From Pimelobacter simplex (lineage in GTDB: Bacteria; Actinomycetota; Actinomycetes; Propionibacteriales; Nocardioidaceae), in the NCBI GenBank assembly GCA_016803235.1, contig JADCLI010000027.1, positions 1 through 64,000 on the forward strand: 64,000 nt of DNA, written 5' to 3'. The notes below the pieces were generated by a model. That model was given only the letters and a program-made list of their open reading frames with translations. It had not been told where the DNA came from and did no database searches. The position numbers and the translations under genes are program-made. Shown here one piece after another: positions 53,301 through 62,486 of the stretch (position 1 is its first letter; each line of letters starts with the position of its first letter).

Positions 53301-54538
53301 GACGCCGGGGTCAGGGAGGCGCCGAGGTCGACGTAGTCGCCGTCCTGATTGAGCGCGCCGTCCTTGATGTCGTGGAACATGACCTTGGTGTTGAAGATCC
53401 GGTTCATGCCGGGGGCGGGGAACTCCTGGGTGAAGTTCAGCTCCGGCGTGAAGCCCAGGCCGTCGACCGCCGCGGCCGCGTCGAAGGCCGCCTTGACGCC
53501 GGTGGCGGAGACGTCGTCACTGTCCTTCAGGACCTCGGCGAGCAGCTGGTAGCCGACCCAGGTGCTCTGGTACGACATGTAGGACCAGCCGCCGTTCTCC
53601 TCGCTGGAAATGTCGCCGACGATCTCCTTCGCCTCGTCCCACGCCGCGTCACCCGAGGGCGGGAACGGCGACATGGTGACCGCGCTGTCGAGCGCGCCGC
53701 CGGCCTGGCTGATCGCCGAGTCGGTCAGGGTGCCCGGGAAGGCGTAGTACGTCGTCTTGCTGCCGAGGCTCGCGCCGGCGGCCGCGACGCCGGTCAGCGG
53801 GCCGGACGGGATCGACATGATCGCGCAGTCGTAGTCGCTGATCTCCTGTGCGATCGAGCTGAAGTCGGTGGTGGTCGGCGGGACCGGTACGACGGTCGCG
53901 GGCGCGTGGCCCTGGCTGGCGAGGCCGACGTTGCCGAGCTCCTTGACCGAGCCGCTGGACGGGAGGTCGTACATCACGTTGGCGACCTTGTCGCAGCCGT
54001 CCTCGGCGGCCTTCGCGCCCAGGCCGGCCTGGGCGATGACGCCCGGGACGATGGGGTAGCTGAACCTGCTGGACAGCTCGGCGGCGCTGATCACCGGCGG
54101 GGCGATCCACGAGATGCCGGCCTTCTCCAGGATCGGCAGGATGGTGTCGCCGTTGGCGCTGAAGCCGCCGACGACGGCGGAGACGCCCTCGTCCACGGCC
54201 TTGCGGGCGCAGTCGGCGGCCTTGTTGGGGTCGGCCCCCTCGTTGCAGGGCACGACCACGACCTCGTGGCCGTTGATGCCGCCGGCGTTGTTGATGGCGA
54301 CCTTGGCGCCGTCGGCGACGTCGAGCGCCGCCTTGAAGTTGATCGTGTCGGTGTCGTAGGGCGTGAACGTCATGACCTTGATCGGGTCACCCGAGAAAGT
54401 GACGTCGGCGTTCTGCTTCGGCTTGGCGAAGTCGTCCTTGCCGTCGTCCCCGCCACCGCACGCGGTGAGGCCGAGGAGCAGGACGGATGCGGTCGCGAGG
54501 CCGCTGACGCGGCGGCGACGGGTGATCTGGTCGGTCAT
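53297..54538 (-). CDS. ABC transporter substrate-binding lipoprotein (LivK-like)
   Basis: The 413-residue protein has a lipoprotein signal (LTAC, about 24-27) and a two-lobed periplasmic-binding-protein type I domain with ALDVADGAKVAINNAGGING and VVGGFSANGD. It captures the substrate outside the membrane for the fused permease. Start ATG 54538 has TACGTT seven bases upstream on the minus strand, a leaderless arrangement. A 33-base palindrome lies 22 bases beyond that -10. Confidence 0.92.
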   Translation of the reverse strand: MTDQITRRRRVSGLATASVLLLGLTACGGGDDGKDDFAKPKQNADVTFSGDPIKVMTFTPYDTDTINFKAALDVADGAKVAINNAGGINGHEVVVVPCNEGADPNKAADCARKAVDEGVSAVVGGFSANGDTILPILEKAGISWIAPPVISAAELSSRFSYPIVPGVIAQAGLGAKAAEDGCDKVANVMYDLPSSGSVKELGNVGLASQGHAPATVVPVPPTTTDFSSIAQEISDYDCAIMSIPSGPLTGVAAAGASLGSKTTYYAFPGTLTDSAISQAGGALDSAVTMSPFPPSGDAAWDEAKEIVGDISSEENGGWSYMSYQSTWVGYQLLAEVLKDSDDVSATGVKAAFDAAAAVDGLGFTPELNFTQEFPAPGMNRIFNTKVMFHDIKDGALNQDGDYVDLGASLTPAS

Positions 54539-54572
54539 GGCGCGGAACGTAGGTGCGGGAACCTTCGCCGAA

Positions 54573-54605
54573 TGTGACCTGTCGCACTCAGTGGGACAGG
54601 TCACA
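54573..54605. promoter_or_regulatory. 33-base operator-like palindrome between livK-type gene and serpin
   Basis: Outer arms TGTGACCTGTC (54573-54583) and GACAGGTCACA (54595-54605) are perfect complements; inner arms CACT (54585-54588) and AGTG (54590-54593) extend the symmetry around base 54589. Only one pair mismatches. The outer halves resemble CRP half-sites (TGTGA/TCACA) but the spacing is wider. It covers the -35 region of the transporter promoter. Confidence 0.6.
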
Positions 54606-54647
54606 AACTGGCGGAACCTGCCAGCGTTCGCGCACGTCAGAGGCGTC

Positions 54648-55982
54648 ATGACCCCTCTCGCTCGCCGCTCCGCCCTCCAGCTCGGGTTCGCCGTTCTCGG
54701 CGCCTCCGCCCTGACTGCCTGCGCCGGTGACCCACCGTCGCGCCGTGCCGTGAAGCAGCCGGAGGTGGAGGGGATCGAGCTGGTCTCCTCCGACGTACGC
54801 CGGGCCGCGGGCGACCCGGGCCTGGTCGGGCCGGTCGTGGCCGGGCTGGACCGCTTCGCCGGCCGGTTGTACGGCGAGCTGACGGCAGCCGGGGGAGCGG
54901 GCGGCAACCTGGTGCTGTCGCCGTACTCCGTCCTGGTGGCGCTCGGGATGACCCTCACCGGTGCGGGCGGGAGCACCGCCGAGGAGATGCGGGCCGTGCT
55001 GGGCGTCGACGACCTCGGCGAGCGCTGGCACAAGGGCGTCAACGCCCTGACCGCGCACGTCGAGGACCTGGCCGGGGAGCAGGAGCGCGCCGACGGCTCC
55101 CGTGCCGAGCTCGCGCTGAGCACGGCCGACCAGCTCTTCGGGCAGCGTGGCGTGGCCTGGGAGGCCGACTTCCTCGACCTGCTCGCCAAGGAGTACGGCG
55201 CCGGCCTGCGCACGGTGGACTTCGTGGGCGCCACCGAGCGGGCCCGGACCGCGATCAACACCTGGGTCGAGGAGCAGACCCGTGACCGGATCGTCGACCT
55301 CGTGCCCGCGGGCGTGCTCGACCCGTCGACGCGGCTGGTGCTCGTCAACGCCATCCACCTCAAGGCCCCGTGGGAGCAGCCCTTCGAGAAGGGGCTCACC
55401 TCGCCCGGGGCCTTCCACCGCCCGGACGGCTCGCAGGTCGACGCCGACCTGATGCGGGTCCCGGACCTCGCCACGAGCCTCGCGACCGGCGACGGCTGGC
55501 GCTCCGTCACCCTCCCGTACGCCGGCCGCCGGCTCGCGATGACCGTCGTGCTCCCCGACGAGGGCGGGCTGGAGCGGGTCGAGCAGCAGGTCCGGTCCGG
55601 TGGCTTCGCGGCGTTCACCGTGGACGCCGAGCCGGCGGTCGTCGACCTCAGCCTGCCGCGCTGGTCCTTCCGCACTGCCGCGCCGCTCAAGGACCCGCTC
55701 TCCGCCCTGGGGATGCCGACGGCCTTCGGCGTCGGGGCGGACTTCACCCCGATGACCGAGGAGGACCTGTCGCTGGTCGTGGCCGAGGTCCTGCACCAGG
55801 GGTTCATCGCCGTCGACGAGGAGGGCACCGAGGCCGCGGCCGCGACCGCGGTCGTGATGGCCGAGACGGCGGCGCCGGTCGCCGTACCCTTCCTGGTCGA
55901 CCGGCCGTTCCTGTTCGTGATCCACGACGTCGACCACGCCACCCCCCTCTTCGTGGGACGCGTGACGGATCCCACGGCCTGA
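54648..55982 (+). CDS. Lipoprotein serpin (serine protease inhibitor family)
   Basis: The 444-residue protein has a twin-arginine-like lipoprotein signal (ARRSALQLG, lipobox LTAC) and a complete serpin domain from about residue 60. Typical elements are NLVLSPYSVLVALGM, LVNAIHLKAPWEQPF and the C-terminal RPFLFVIHD. The reactive-loop hinge EEGTEAAAATA is canonical for inhibitory serpins, with the scissile bond predicted near a Thr in AETAAP. It should trap serine proteases outside the cell. It is divergent from the transporter genes. No clear ribosome-binding site or -10 is seen close to the ATG. Confidence 0.9.
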   Translation: MTPLARRSALQLGFAVLGASALTACAGDPPSRRAVKQPEVEGIELVSSDVRRAAGDPGLVGPVVAGLDRFAGRLYGELTAAGGAGGNLVLSPYSVLVALGMTLTGAGGSTAEEMRAVLGVDDLGERWHKGVNALTAHVEDLAGEQERADGSRAELALSTADQLFGQRGVAWEADFLDLLAKEYGAGLRTVDFVGATERARTAINTWVEEQTRDRIVDLVPAGVLDPSTRLVLVNAIHLKAPWEQPFEKGLTSPGAFHRPDGSQVDADLMRVPDLATSLATGDGWRSVTLPYAGRRLAMTVVLPDEGGLERVEQQVRSGGFAAFTVDAEPAVVDLSLPRWSFRTAAPLKDPLSALGMPTAFGVGADFTPMTEEDLSLVVAEVLHQGFIAVDEEGTEAAAATAVVMAETAAPVAVPFLVDRPFLFVIHDVDHATPLFVGRVTDPTA

Positions 55983-56032
55983 ACCCCTCAGGTGTTCGAG
56001 CGGCGCCGGATTTAAGCCAAACCGGTTCCAGC

Positions 56033-56054
56033 GTTCCTCGTTCGTTCACCGTCG
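56033..56054 (+). promoter_or_regulatory. PHO-box-like direct repeat upstream of the pst locus
   Basis: GTTCCTCGTTC (56033-56043) and GTTCACCGTCG (56044-56054) are adjacent 11-base units, followed by TCACCCCCGTT. Streptomyces PhoP binds 11-base direct repeats beginning GTTCA. The position, about 100 bases before pstC, suits activation under phosphate limitation. Confidence 0.5.
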
Positions 56055-56157
56055 TCACCCCCGTTGGTCGCGGACCGGCGCCACCGTTCCCCATGGCTGC
56101 GCGGCTTCGCGCTGCCACGAGACGGCCTTCTCGGGTGGCCACGACCTAGGACGACGT

Positions 56158-57171
56158 GTGACCAGCCTGCCCCTTGTGGATCCGAGCGCGCCCGAAGCGC
56201 AGCCGCGACGGATCTCCCGCCGAGCCACGGGTGCCGATGCGGTCTTCGTCAACGTCTCCCGCGCGGTCGGCGCGTCCGTCCTGGTGATCACCGGCGGCGT
56301 CGGCCTCTTCCTGGGCTGGCAGGCGTTCCCGACGCTGCAGCGCTACGGGTGGCGGTTCTTCACCGAGTCCGACTGGCTGCCGGAGGCCGACGTCCTCGGC
56401 ATCGCCGCGGTGCTGCTCGGCACCTTGCAGATCGCCGTCGTCGCGATGGTCATCGCGTTCCCGCTCGCGCTGCTGACGGCGCTGTACATCTCCGAGTACG
56501 CGCCGGCGTCGCTGCGCTCCACGCTCGTCTCGCTCGTCGACCTGATGGCTGCGATCCCGTCGATCGTCTACGGCCTGTGGGGCTTCTTCCTCGTGATGCC
56601 GCACGCCGCGGCGTTCGCGACCTTCCTGCAACGCCACCTCGGCTGGATCCCCGTCCTCGACGTGAAGGACACCGATCCGGACGCCGCGATCTGGGACGCC
56701 AGCCGCTACACGGCGAGCGCGTTCTGCGCCGGCATCGCCGTGTCGATGATGGTGCTGCCGATGGCGTGCGCCGTGATGCGCCAGGTGTTCAGCCAGACCC
56801 CGCCGGGCGAGAAGGAGGCGGCGCTGGCCCTGGGTGCCACGCGCTGGGGCATGATCCGGACGGTCGTGCTGCCGTTCGGCCGCGGCGGCATCATCGGCGG
56901 GACCATGCTCGCGCTGGGCCGGGCGCTGGGCGAGACCATCGCCGTCCTGCTCATCATCTCGCCGGCCTTCGACCTGAAGGTCCGCCCGCTCGAGATCGGC
57001 ACGAACAGCGTCAGCGCCCTCATCGCCGGCCGCTTCGGCGACGCCAGCGCGAGCCAACTCTCCGCACTCCTGGCCGCTGGCTTCGTGCTGTTCGTCATCA
57101 CCCTCGCGGTCAACACGCTCGCCGCGATGGTCGTCAACCGGAGCCGCTCGGGCGCCGGGGCGGAGGCCTGA
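56158..57171 (+). CDS. pstC: Phosphate ABC transporter permease PstC
   Basis: The 337-residue membrane protein has about six helices and the permease motif EKEAALALGATRWGMIRTVVLP that contacts the ATPase. Family segments are TALYISEYAP and MAAIPSIVYGLWGFF. It starts the operon at a GTG. The 175-base upstream gap holds the PHO-box-like repeats. pstA follows one base after the stop. No pstB ATPase gene is within the window; it may lie to the right or elsewhere. Confidence 0.93.
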   Translation: MTSLPLVDPSAPEAQPRRISRRATGADAVFVNVSRAVGASVLVITGGVGLFLGWQAFPTLQRYGWRFFTESDWLPEADVLGIAAVLLGTLQIAVVAMVIAFPLALLTALYISEYAPASLRSTLVSLVDLMAAIPSIVYGLWGFFLVMPHAAAFATFLQRHLGWIPVLDVKDTDPDAAIWDASRYTASAFCAGIAVSMMVLPMACAVMRQVFSQTPPGEKEAALALGATRWGMIRTVVLPFGRGGIIGGTMLALGRALGETIAVLLIISPAFDLKVRPLEIGTNSVSALIAGRFGDASASQLSALLAAGFVLFVITLAVNTLAAMVVNRSRSGAGAEA

Positions 57172-57172
57172 C

Positions 57173-58339
57173 GTGACGACGACACCCACCACCTCGCCGG
57201 TGAGGCCGCGCGGCACCACCGTGCTGCCGTCGTACGACGACGACGCGCCTCCCGCGCGCCCGCGTCCCTCCCTCGGCCGGCCCAGCGCCGACGAGAGGTT
57301 CGTGCGCTGGGGGGCGTGGGCCTCGGCGCTGGGCCTGGCCTGGCTGGTCACCCAGCGGCTGCTGCCGCTCCCCGGACCGGCGTGGTTCCTGATCACCTGG
57401 TTCGTCCTCGGGCTGGTCGTCACCGCCGTGCTGTCGGCCCTGACGGTGTCGATGGTGGAGGTGCGCGACCGGGTGGCCGCCGCCGTCGTCACCGGCGGCG
57501 CCCTCGTCGTCGGCGCGGCGCTGGTCAGCACGCTGTCGTTCATCGTGCTCCGGGGCTGGCGGCCGCTGCTGCACGGGAACTTCTTCGTCGACGACATGGC
57601 CGGGGTCGGACCGAAGGACCCCTTCGACATGGGCGGCATCGCCCACGCTGCCGTCGGCTCGATGATCGAGATCGGCATCGCCCTGGTCATCGTGCTGCCA
57701 CTCGGCATCGGCACCGCGATCTTCATGACCGAGGTCGGTGGCCGGTTCGCCGGCCTGGTGCGCACGATCGTCGAGGCGATGACGGCTCTGCCGTCGGTCG
57801 TGGCCGGTCTGTTCGTCTACACCACGGTGATCGTCGTCGCCGGCTGGCCGCGCTCCGGCCTGGCCGCCGCCCTGGCCCTCGCCGTGATGATGCTGCCGAT
57901 CGTGGCCCGGGCCGCGGACGTCGTGCTGCGCGTCGTCCCCGGCAACCTGCGGGAGGCCGGGCTCTCGCTCGGCGCGAGCCGCTGGCGCACCGTGTGGCAC
58001 GTCGTGCTGCCGACCGCCCGGCCGGGCCTCGCGACCGCCGTCATCCTCGGCGTCGCCCGCGGCGTGGGGGAGACCTCGCCGGTGCTGCTGACCTCCGGCG
58101 CGGCCGCGTTCATGGTCGTCGGTCCCACCGACGGCGTCATGAACTCGCTGCCGCTCTACATCTACACCACCGTCCGCAGCGGCGAGCCGCAGGCGATCAC
58201 GCGCGCCTTCGCCGCCGCGACGGTGCTGCTCGCACTCGTGCTCCTCCTGTTCGTCCTCGCGCGGGTCGTGGCCCGCCCGAAGCGGGCCAGGAGGACAAGG
58301 ACCACCCGGCCCCGTGCCATGAAGGAGACCACCTCGTGA
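57173..58339 (+). CDS. pstA: Phosphate ABC transporter permease PstA with extended N-terminus
   Basis: The 388-residue protein is about 90 residues longer than usual PstA. An N-terminal Pro-rich cytoplasmic tail (about 1-45) and two extra hydrophobic segments (about 50-95) precede the normal six-helix permease. The ATPase-contact motif reads REAGLSLGASRWRTVWHVVLP, and GIGTAIFMTEVGG and MTALPSVVAGLF are family segments. The C-terminus is very basic (RPKRARRTRTTRPR). GTG start one base after pstC; stop overlaps the next gene by four bases. Confidence 0.93.
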   Translation: MTTTPTTSPVRPRGTTVLPSYDDDAPPARPRPSLGRPSADERFVRWGAWASALGLAWLVTQRLLPLPGPAWFLITWFVLGLVVTAVLSALTVSMVEVRDRVAAAVVTGGALVVGAALVSTLSFIVLRGWRPLLHGNFFVDDMAGVGPKDPFDMGGIAHAAVGSMIEIGIALVIVLPLGIGTAIFMTEVGGRFAGLVRTIVEAMTALPSVVAGLFVYTTVIVVAGWPRSGLAAALALAVMMLPIVARAADVVLRVVPGNLREAGLSLGASRWRTVWHVVLPTARPGLATAVILGVARGVGETSPVLLTSGAAAFMVVGPTDGVMNSLPLYIYTTVRSGEPQAITRAFAAATVLLALVLLLFVLARVVARPKRARRTRTTRPRAMKETTS

Positions 58340-59916
58340 AGCGCCGTGGACGCGCCCTGACAGCCGCCCTCGTGGCCATGATCTGCGGCATCAGCCTGCC
58401 GCTCGCGGCCTTCGGCGCCGTTCCCTACGCCCAGATCGAGGGCACCGGGTCCACCTGGTCGGAGCTCATCGTCCAGCAGTGGATCGCCGACGTGAACGCC
58501 AACGGCATGAAGGTGGTCTACACCGGTGGCGGGTCGACGAAGGGACGCAAGGACTTCGCCAACAACAGCGTCGACTTCGCGATCTCCGAGATCCCCTACC
58601 AGGGCACCGACGAGCAGGGCCAGGCCGACACCAGCCAGGGCCGGCAGTACGCCTACCTGCCCATCGTCGCGGGCGGCACAGCCTTCACCTACCAGCTCAA
58701 GATCGGCAACCAGCAAGTCAAGAACCTGCGCCTGTCCGGGGAGACGCTCGCGAAGATCTTCACCAACCAGATCACCAACTGGAACGACCCGGCCATCGCC
58801 AAGGACAACAACGGCCGCACGTTCCCGGCGCTGCCGATCATCCCGGTGGTCCGCTCCGACGGATCCGGTACGACGGCGCAGTTCACCACCTGGATGGACA
58901 AGCAGCACCCCAGCATCTGGCGCGCGTACTTCGGGCGGTCCGGGCTGACGTCGTACTACCCCAAGAAGTCGGGCAGCCGGATGGTCAGCCAGGCCGGCTC
59001 CGACCAGGTGATGAACACGATCAAGGGCTTCTCGGGCAACGGGATGATCGGGTACGTCGAGTACTCGTACGCGATCAACGCCCACTACCCCGTGGTGAAG
59101 GTGAAGAACGCGGCCGGGTACTTCGTCGAGCCCACGCAGTTCAACACCGCCGTGGCGCTGACGCAGGCCAAGATCAACATGGACACCACGTCCCCGCTCT
59201 ACCTCACCCAGAACCTGGACGGCGTCTACACCTACAACGACCCGCGGTCCTACCCGATCTCGTCGTACTCCTACATGCTGCTGCCGACCGGCGCCACGGA
59301 CCAGCGGATGTCGACGGCCAAGCGCCAGACGCTGGCCGACTTCATGTACTACTCGCTGTGCACCGGGCAGACCAAGGCCGGCGCGTACGGCTACTCGTCG
59401 CTGCCGCTCAACCTGGTCCAGGCCGGGTTCGACCAGATCGCCAGGCTGAAGGCGGCCGACCCCGCGGTCGAGCTCACCGACCGCGACGTCAAGAGCTGCA
59501 ACAACCCGACCTTCGACGGCAAGAACCTCGACAAGAACCTGCTGGCCGAGAAGGCGCCCAAGCCGCCGGAGTGCGACAAGGAGGGTGCCGGGCCCTGCGG
59601 GTACGACACCGGGACCGGCAAGCCCGCCACGGACGACCCCGCGGCGGCGCCGGAGGCCGCGGCCGCCGGGGCGCCGCCCGCCGCGGTCGACCCGGTCACC
59701 GGGCAGGACGTGCCCGTCGCGGAGGGCGCGGTCCCGGTCGCCGGCACCAGCCAGCCCGTGGCCGCCTCGCCCGACACGCTCTCGGCCGAGCGGGCCGGCG
59801 ACCGCAAGCCGTTCGGCTGGGTCGTCGTGGCGGAGCTGCTCGCCCTCGTCCTGCTGCCCGGCCTGCTGGCCGCGGCCTTCCGGCGCCGGCTGGCCGCCCG
59901 GGGGAGTCTCCGGTGA
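58336..59916 (+). CDS. PstS-like phosphate-binding protein with C-terminal membrane anchor
   Basis: The 526-residue protein has an N-terminal signal peptide (about 1-28), a PstS domain (about 30-370) with EGTGSTWSELIVQQWI, YTGGGSTKG, FAISEIPY and the phosphate-loop-like RSDGSGTTAQF, then an Ala/Pro-rich stalk. It ends in a single membrane helix (about 490-515, WVVVAELLALVLLPGLLAA) with an Arg-rich tail. It is therefore tethered at the C-terminus instead of being a lipoprotein, unlike usual Gram-positive PstS. GTG start overlaps the pstA stop, and its stop overlaps the next gene, all by four bases. Confidence 0.87.
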   Translation: MKRRGRALTAALVAMICGISLPLAAFGAVPYAQIEGTGSTWSELIVQQWIADVNANGMKVVYTGGGSTKGRKDFANNSVDFAISEIPYQGTDEQGQADTSQGRQYAYLPIVAGGTAFTYQLKIGNQQVKNLRLSGETLAKIFTNQITNWNDPAIAKDNNGRTFPALPIIPVVRSDGSGTTAQFTTWMDKQHPSIWRAYFGRSGLTSYYPKKSGSRMVSQAGSDQVMNTIKGFSGNGMIGYVEYSYAINAHYPVVKVKNAAGYFVEPTQFNTAVALTQAKINMDTTSPLYLTQNLDGVYTYNDPRSYPISSYSYMLLPTGATDQRMSTAKRQTLADFMYYSLCTGQTKAGAYGYSSLPLNLVQAGFDQIARLKAADPAVELTDRDVKSCNNPTFDGKNLDKNLLAEKAPKPPECDKEGAGPCGYDTGTGKPATDDPAAAPEAAAAGAPPAAVDPVTGQDVPVAEGAVPVAGTSQPVAASPDTLSAERAGDRKPFGWVVVAELLALVLLPGLLAAAFRRRLAARGSLR

Positions 59917-62486
59917 AGCGCTCGCTGACCCGCCTCGTCCTGGTCGCGCTGGTCGTGGGAGCGAGCGCGAGCACGGGCGTCACCGCCCCGGCGACCGCCG
60001 ACCGGCCGCAGCCCGTCACGCCGCGTGCGGTCGCGGCGGGCGATGCCTGGAGCCGGACGCAGTCGATGGAGCGCGAGCTCGTCGCCGCGGACGGTACGAC
60101 GACCGCGATCTCCGACCCCGCCACCGGCAAGCCCTGGCAGGTGACCGTCACCGCCGACCACACCCGCAACCTGCGCGGCCGCGAGCGGGTCGGCATCACC
60201 TGGAGCGGTGCCCAGCCCAGCGGGGGTCGCGCCAACGACCCCTTCGGCCCCGGCGGCATGAACCAGGAGTACCCGGTCGTCGTCCTGCAGTGCCGCGGCA
60301 CCGGCGACGCCGTCAAGCCCGAGACCTGCTGGACCTCGTCGTTCGGCCAGCGCTCGCAGGTCTCGCGGTCGGCGAGCGACGCCACCTGGACCGAGGACCT
60401 GCACGCACTCGCGGCGGACACCGCGAAGGTGACCAGCGCGGTGGGTGACGTCCCCGGCGCCGACAAGTGCCCCAACGTCGACCGGACCGGCCTGCTGTAC
60501 ACGCGGCTGGTGCCGTTCGTGAGCGCGAAGGGGCAGGTGTTCCCGGCCTGCGACGCCAAGACCATGCCCCCGGAGGCTGCGTCCGACGCGGCCCTCCCGG
60601 CGAACGAGATCGCCGCCTACACCGACGGCGACGGCAAGGGCTCGGTCCAGTTCGAGGTCCGCACCGACGTCGAGAACGAGTCGCTGGGCTGCAACAAGCA
60701 GGTGGCCTGCTCGATCGTCGTGATCCCGATCGTCGGCATCAGCTGCGAGGCCGGGTCCACCGCCGTGGAGAAGGACCTCACCGTCGTCGAGAGGTCCTGC
60801 CGGCGCACCGGACAGTTCGCGCCCGGCTCCAGCAACATCACCAACGTCGGTGCCGACCAGGCCGTCTCGCCGGCGCTGTGGTGGGCGCAGTCCAACTGGC
60901 GCAACCGCTTCGTCATCCCGGTGACCTTCGGGGACCCGCCGGACACCTGCGACATCGTCGACTCTCGCGCGCCGACCGGCTTCTACGGATCGGAGCTGCT
61001 CGCCCAGGCCGCCCTGCAGTGGGCGCCGGCGTACTGCCTGAACAAGAAGCGCTTCAAGTTCCAGCACAACCAGATGCCCGACCAGGCCGGCTTCTCGCTG
61101 ATGGCCTCGGGCGGTGGAGCGGCCGCGCTGGTGTCGTCGGAGTACGAGGCGGAGGGCGACCCGGTCGGCTACGCGCCGGTCGCCCTCACCGGGTTCGGCA
61201 TCGGCTACATCATCGACCGCCCGGGCAACGCCGGCGAGTACACCAACCTGCGGCTCAACGCCCGGTTGCTGGCCAAGCTGCTCACCCAGTCCTACACGGG
61301 CTCGAGCTTCGGCGCCGCGCACCCCGGCATGGAGCAGAACCCCTGGGCGATCACCAAGGACCCGGAGTTCGCCGCGCTGAACCCCGGCCTGACCGACGAG
61401 GCGCTCGAGGCCGGTGCCACGCTGCTCTCGCTGTCCAACTCCTCCGACGTGATCCGCCAGGTCACGGCGTACGTCGCGAGCGACAAGGCGGCGACCGACT
61501 TCGTCAAGGGCAAGGCCGACCCGTGGGGCATGCGGGTCAACCCGTCGTACAGGAAGATCAAGCTGCCGCGCGAGGAGTGGCCGCTGCTCGACGACTTCGT
61601 CCCCAAGGCCGGGACGGAGTGCAAGGCGAAGAACCCGTCGACGTACTTCAACGACCTCGCCGCCCCCGTCTCGACGCTGCGCAAGATCGCCGAGGCGCTG
61701 CTCGACGCGTGGCCGAACGTGCAGACCCGCTGCGACACCGACCTCAGCGTGACCCCGCCGATCTACAAGCTCGGTCGCACCGAGCGCCAGCACTACGGCG
61801 ACCGGTTCATGCTCGGCATCGTCAGCCTCGGCGACGCGCAGCGCTACGGCCTGCGCACCGCCGGCCTCGAGACCCGTGCCGGCCGGTACGTCGCGCCCTC
61901 GACGGAGACGATGTCGGCCGCGGTGAAGGTCGCGCAGCCGAAGGGCAGGCGCGGTCCGTTCGAGATGGACATGGCCGAGCTGCGCAAGGCCGGCGACGCC
62001 TACCCGGGCACGATGGTCGTCTACGCCGCGGCGCGGCTGCAGAACCTCGCCGCGGAGGACGCCGCCAAGGTCGCGCAGTTCATCCGGATCGCGACGACCG
62101 AGGGCCAGCACGCGGGCAGCGGCAACGGGCAGCTGCCCGGCGGGTTCGTGCCGATCAGCGACGCCGGGGCCACCCGCCCGCTGTTCGACCGCGCGCAGGC
62201 GGTGGCCCGGGCCATCGAGAAGCAGAAGGTGCCGGCCGCGCCGGCCGAGGCCGGTCCGGCCACGGTGAACCCGGGTACGGCGGCCGCGGCTCCCGTGGGC
62301 GACCCGGCGGCGGCCGCGCCCGCGGCGGGCCCGGCCGGGGCGCCCGAGGCGGTCACGATGCCACCGACGCAGGCGGTCTCCTCTCAGTGGAGCGGCCGGC
62401 TGCTGCCGGTGCTGCTCCTGCTCGGCCTCGTCTTCGCGGTGGTCAGCGCGGTGTCCCGAGTGGTCCTGTTCCGGAGTCGTCGATGA
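59913..62486 (+). CDS. Giant membrane-anchored binding-protein-like protein
   Basis: The 857-residue protein has a signal peptide (about 1-30), an N-terminal domain with several cysteines (about 45-330; for example VVLQCRGTGD, ETCWTSS, NKQVACSI) that I do not recognise, and a binding-protein type II domain (about 345-700). In the latter, LMASGGGAAALVSSEY, VGYAPVALTGFGIGYIID and LNARLLAKLLTQSYTG match PstS-type folds. An Ala/Pro-rich stalk and a C-terminal helix (about 828-850) with tail RSRR follow. Overlapping starts and stops tie it to its neighbours. A phosphate or phospho-compound ligand is inferred from context only. Confidence 0.8.
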   Translation: MKRSLTRLVLVALVVGASASTGVTAPATADRPQPVTPRAVAAGDAWSRTQSMERELVAADGTTTAISDPATGKPWQVTVTADHTRNLRGRERVGITWSGAQPSGGRANDPFGPGGMNQEYPVVVLQCRGTGDAVKPETCWTSSFGQRSQVSRSASDATWTEDLHALAADTAKVTSAVGDVPGADKCPNVDRTGLLYTRLVPFVSAKGQVFPACDAKTMPPEAASDAALPANEIAAYTDGDGKGSVQFEVRTDVENESLGCNKQVACSIVVIPIVGISCEAGSTAVEKDLTVVERSCRRTGQFAPGSSNITNVGADQAVSPALWWAQSNWRNRFVIPVTFGDPPDTCDIVDSRAPTGFYGSELLAQAALQWAPAYCLNKKRFKFQHNQMPDQAGFSLMASGGGAAALVSSEYEAEGDPVGYAPVALTGFGIGYIIDRPGNAGEYTNLRLNARLLAKLLTQSYTGSSFGAAHPGMEQNPWAITKDPEFAALNPGLTDEALEAGATLLSLSNSSDVIRQVTAYVASDKAATDFVKGKADPWGMRVNPSYRKIKLPREEWPLLDDFVPKAGTECKAKNPSTYFNDLAAPVSTLRKIAEALLDAWPNVQTRCDTDLSVTPPIYKLGRTERQHYGDRFMLGIVSLGDAQRYGLRTAGLETRAGRYVAPSTETMSAAVKVAQPKGRRGPFEMDMAELRKAGDAYPGTMVVYAAARLQNLAAEDAAKVAQFIRIATTEGQHAGSGNGQLPGGFVPISDAGATRPLFDRAQAVARAIEKQKVPAAPAEAGPATVNPGTAAAAPVGDPAAAAPAAGPAGAPEAVTMPPTQAVSSQWSGRLLPVLLLLGLVFAVVSAVSRVVLFRSRR

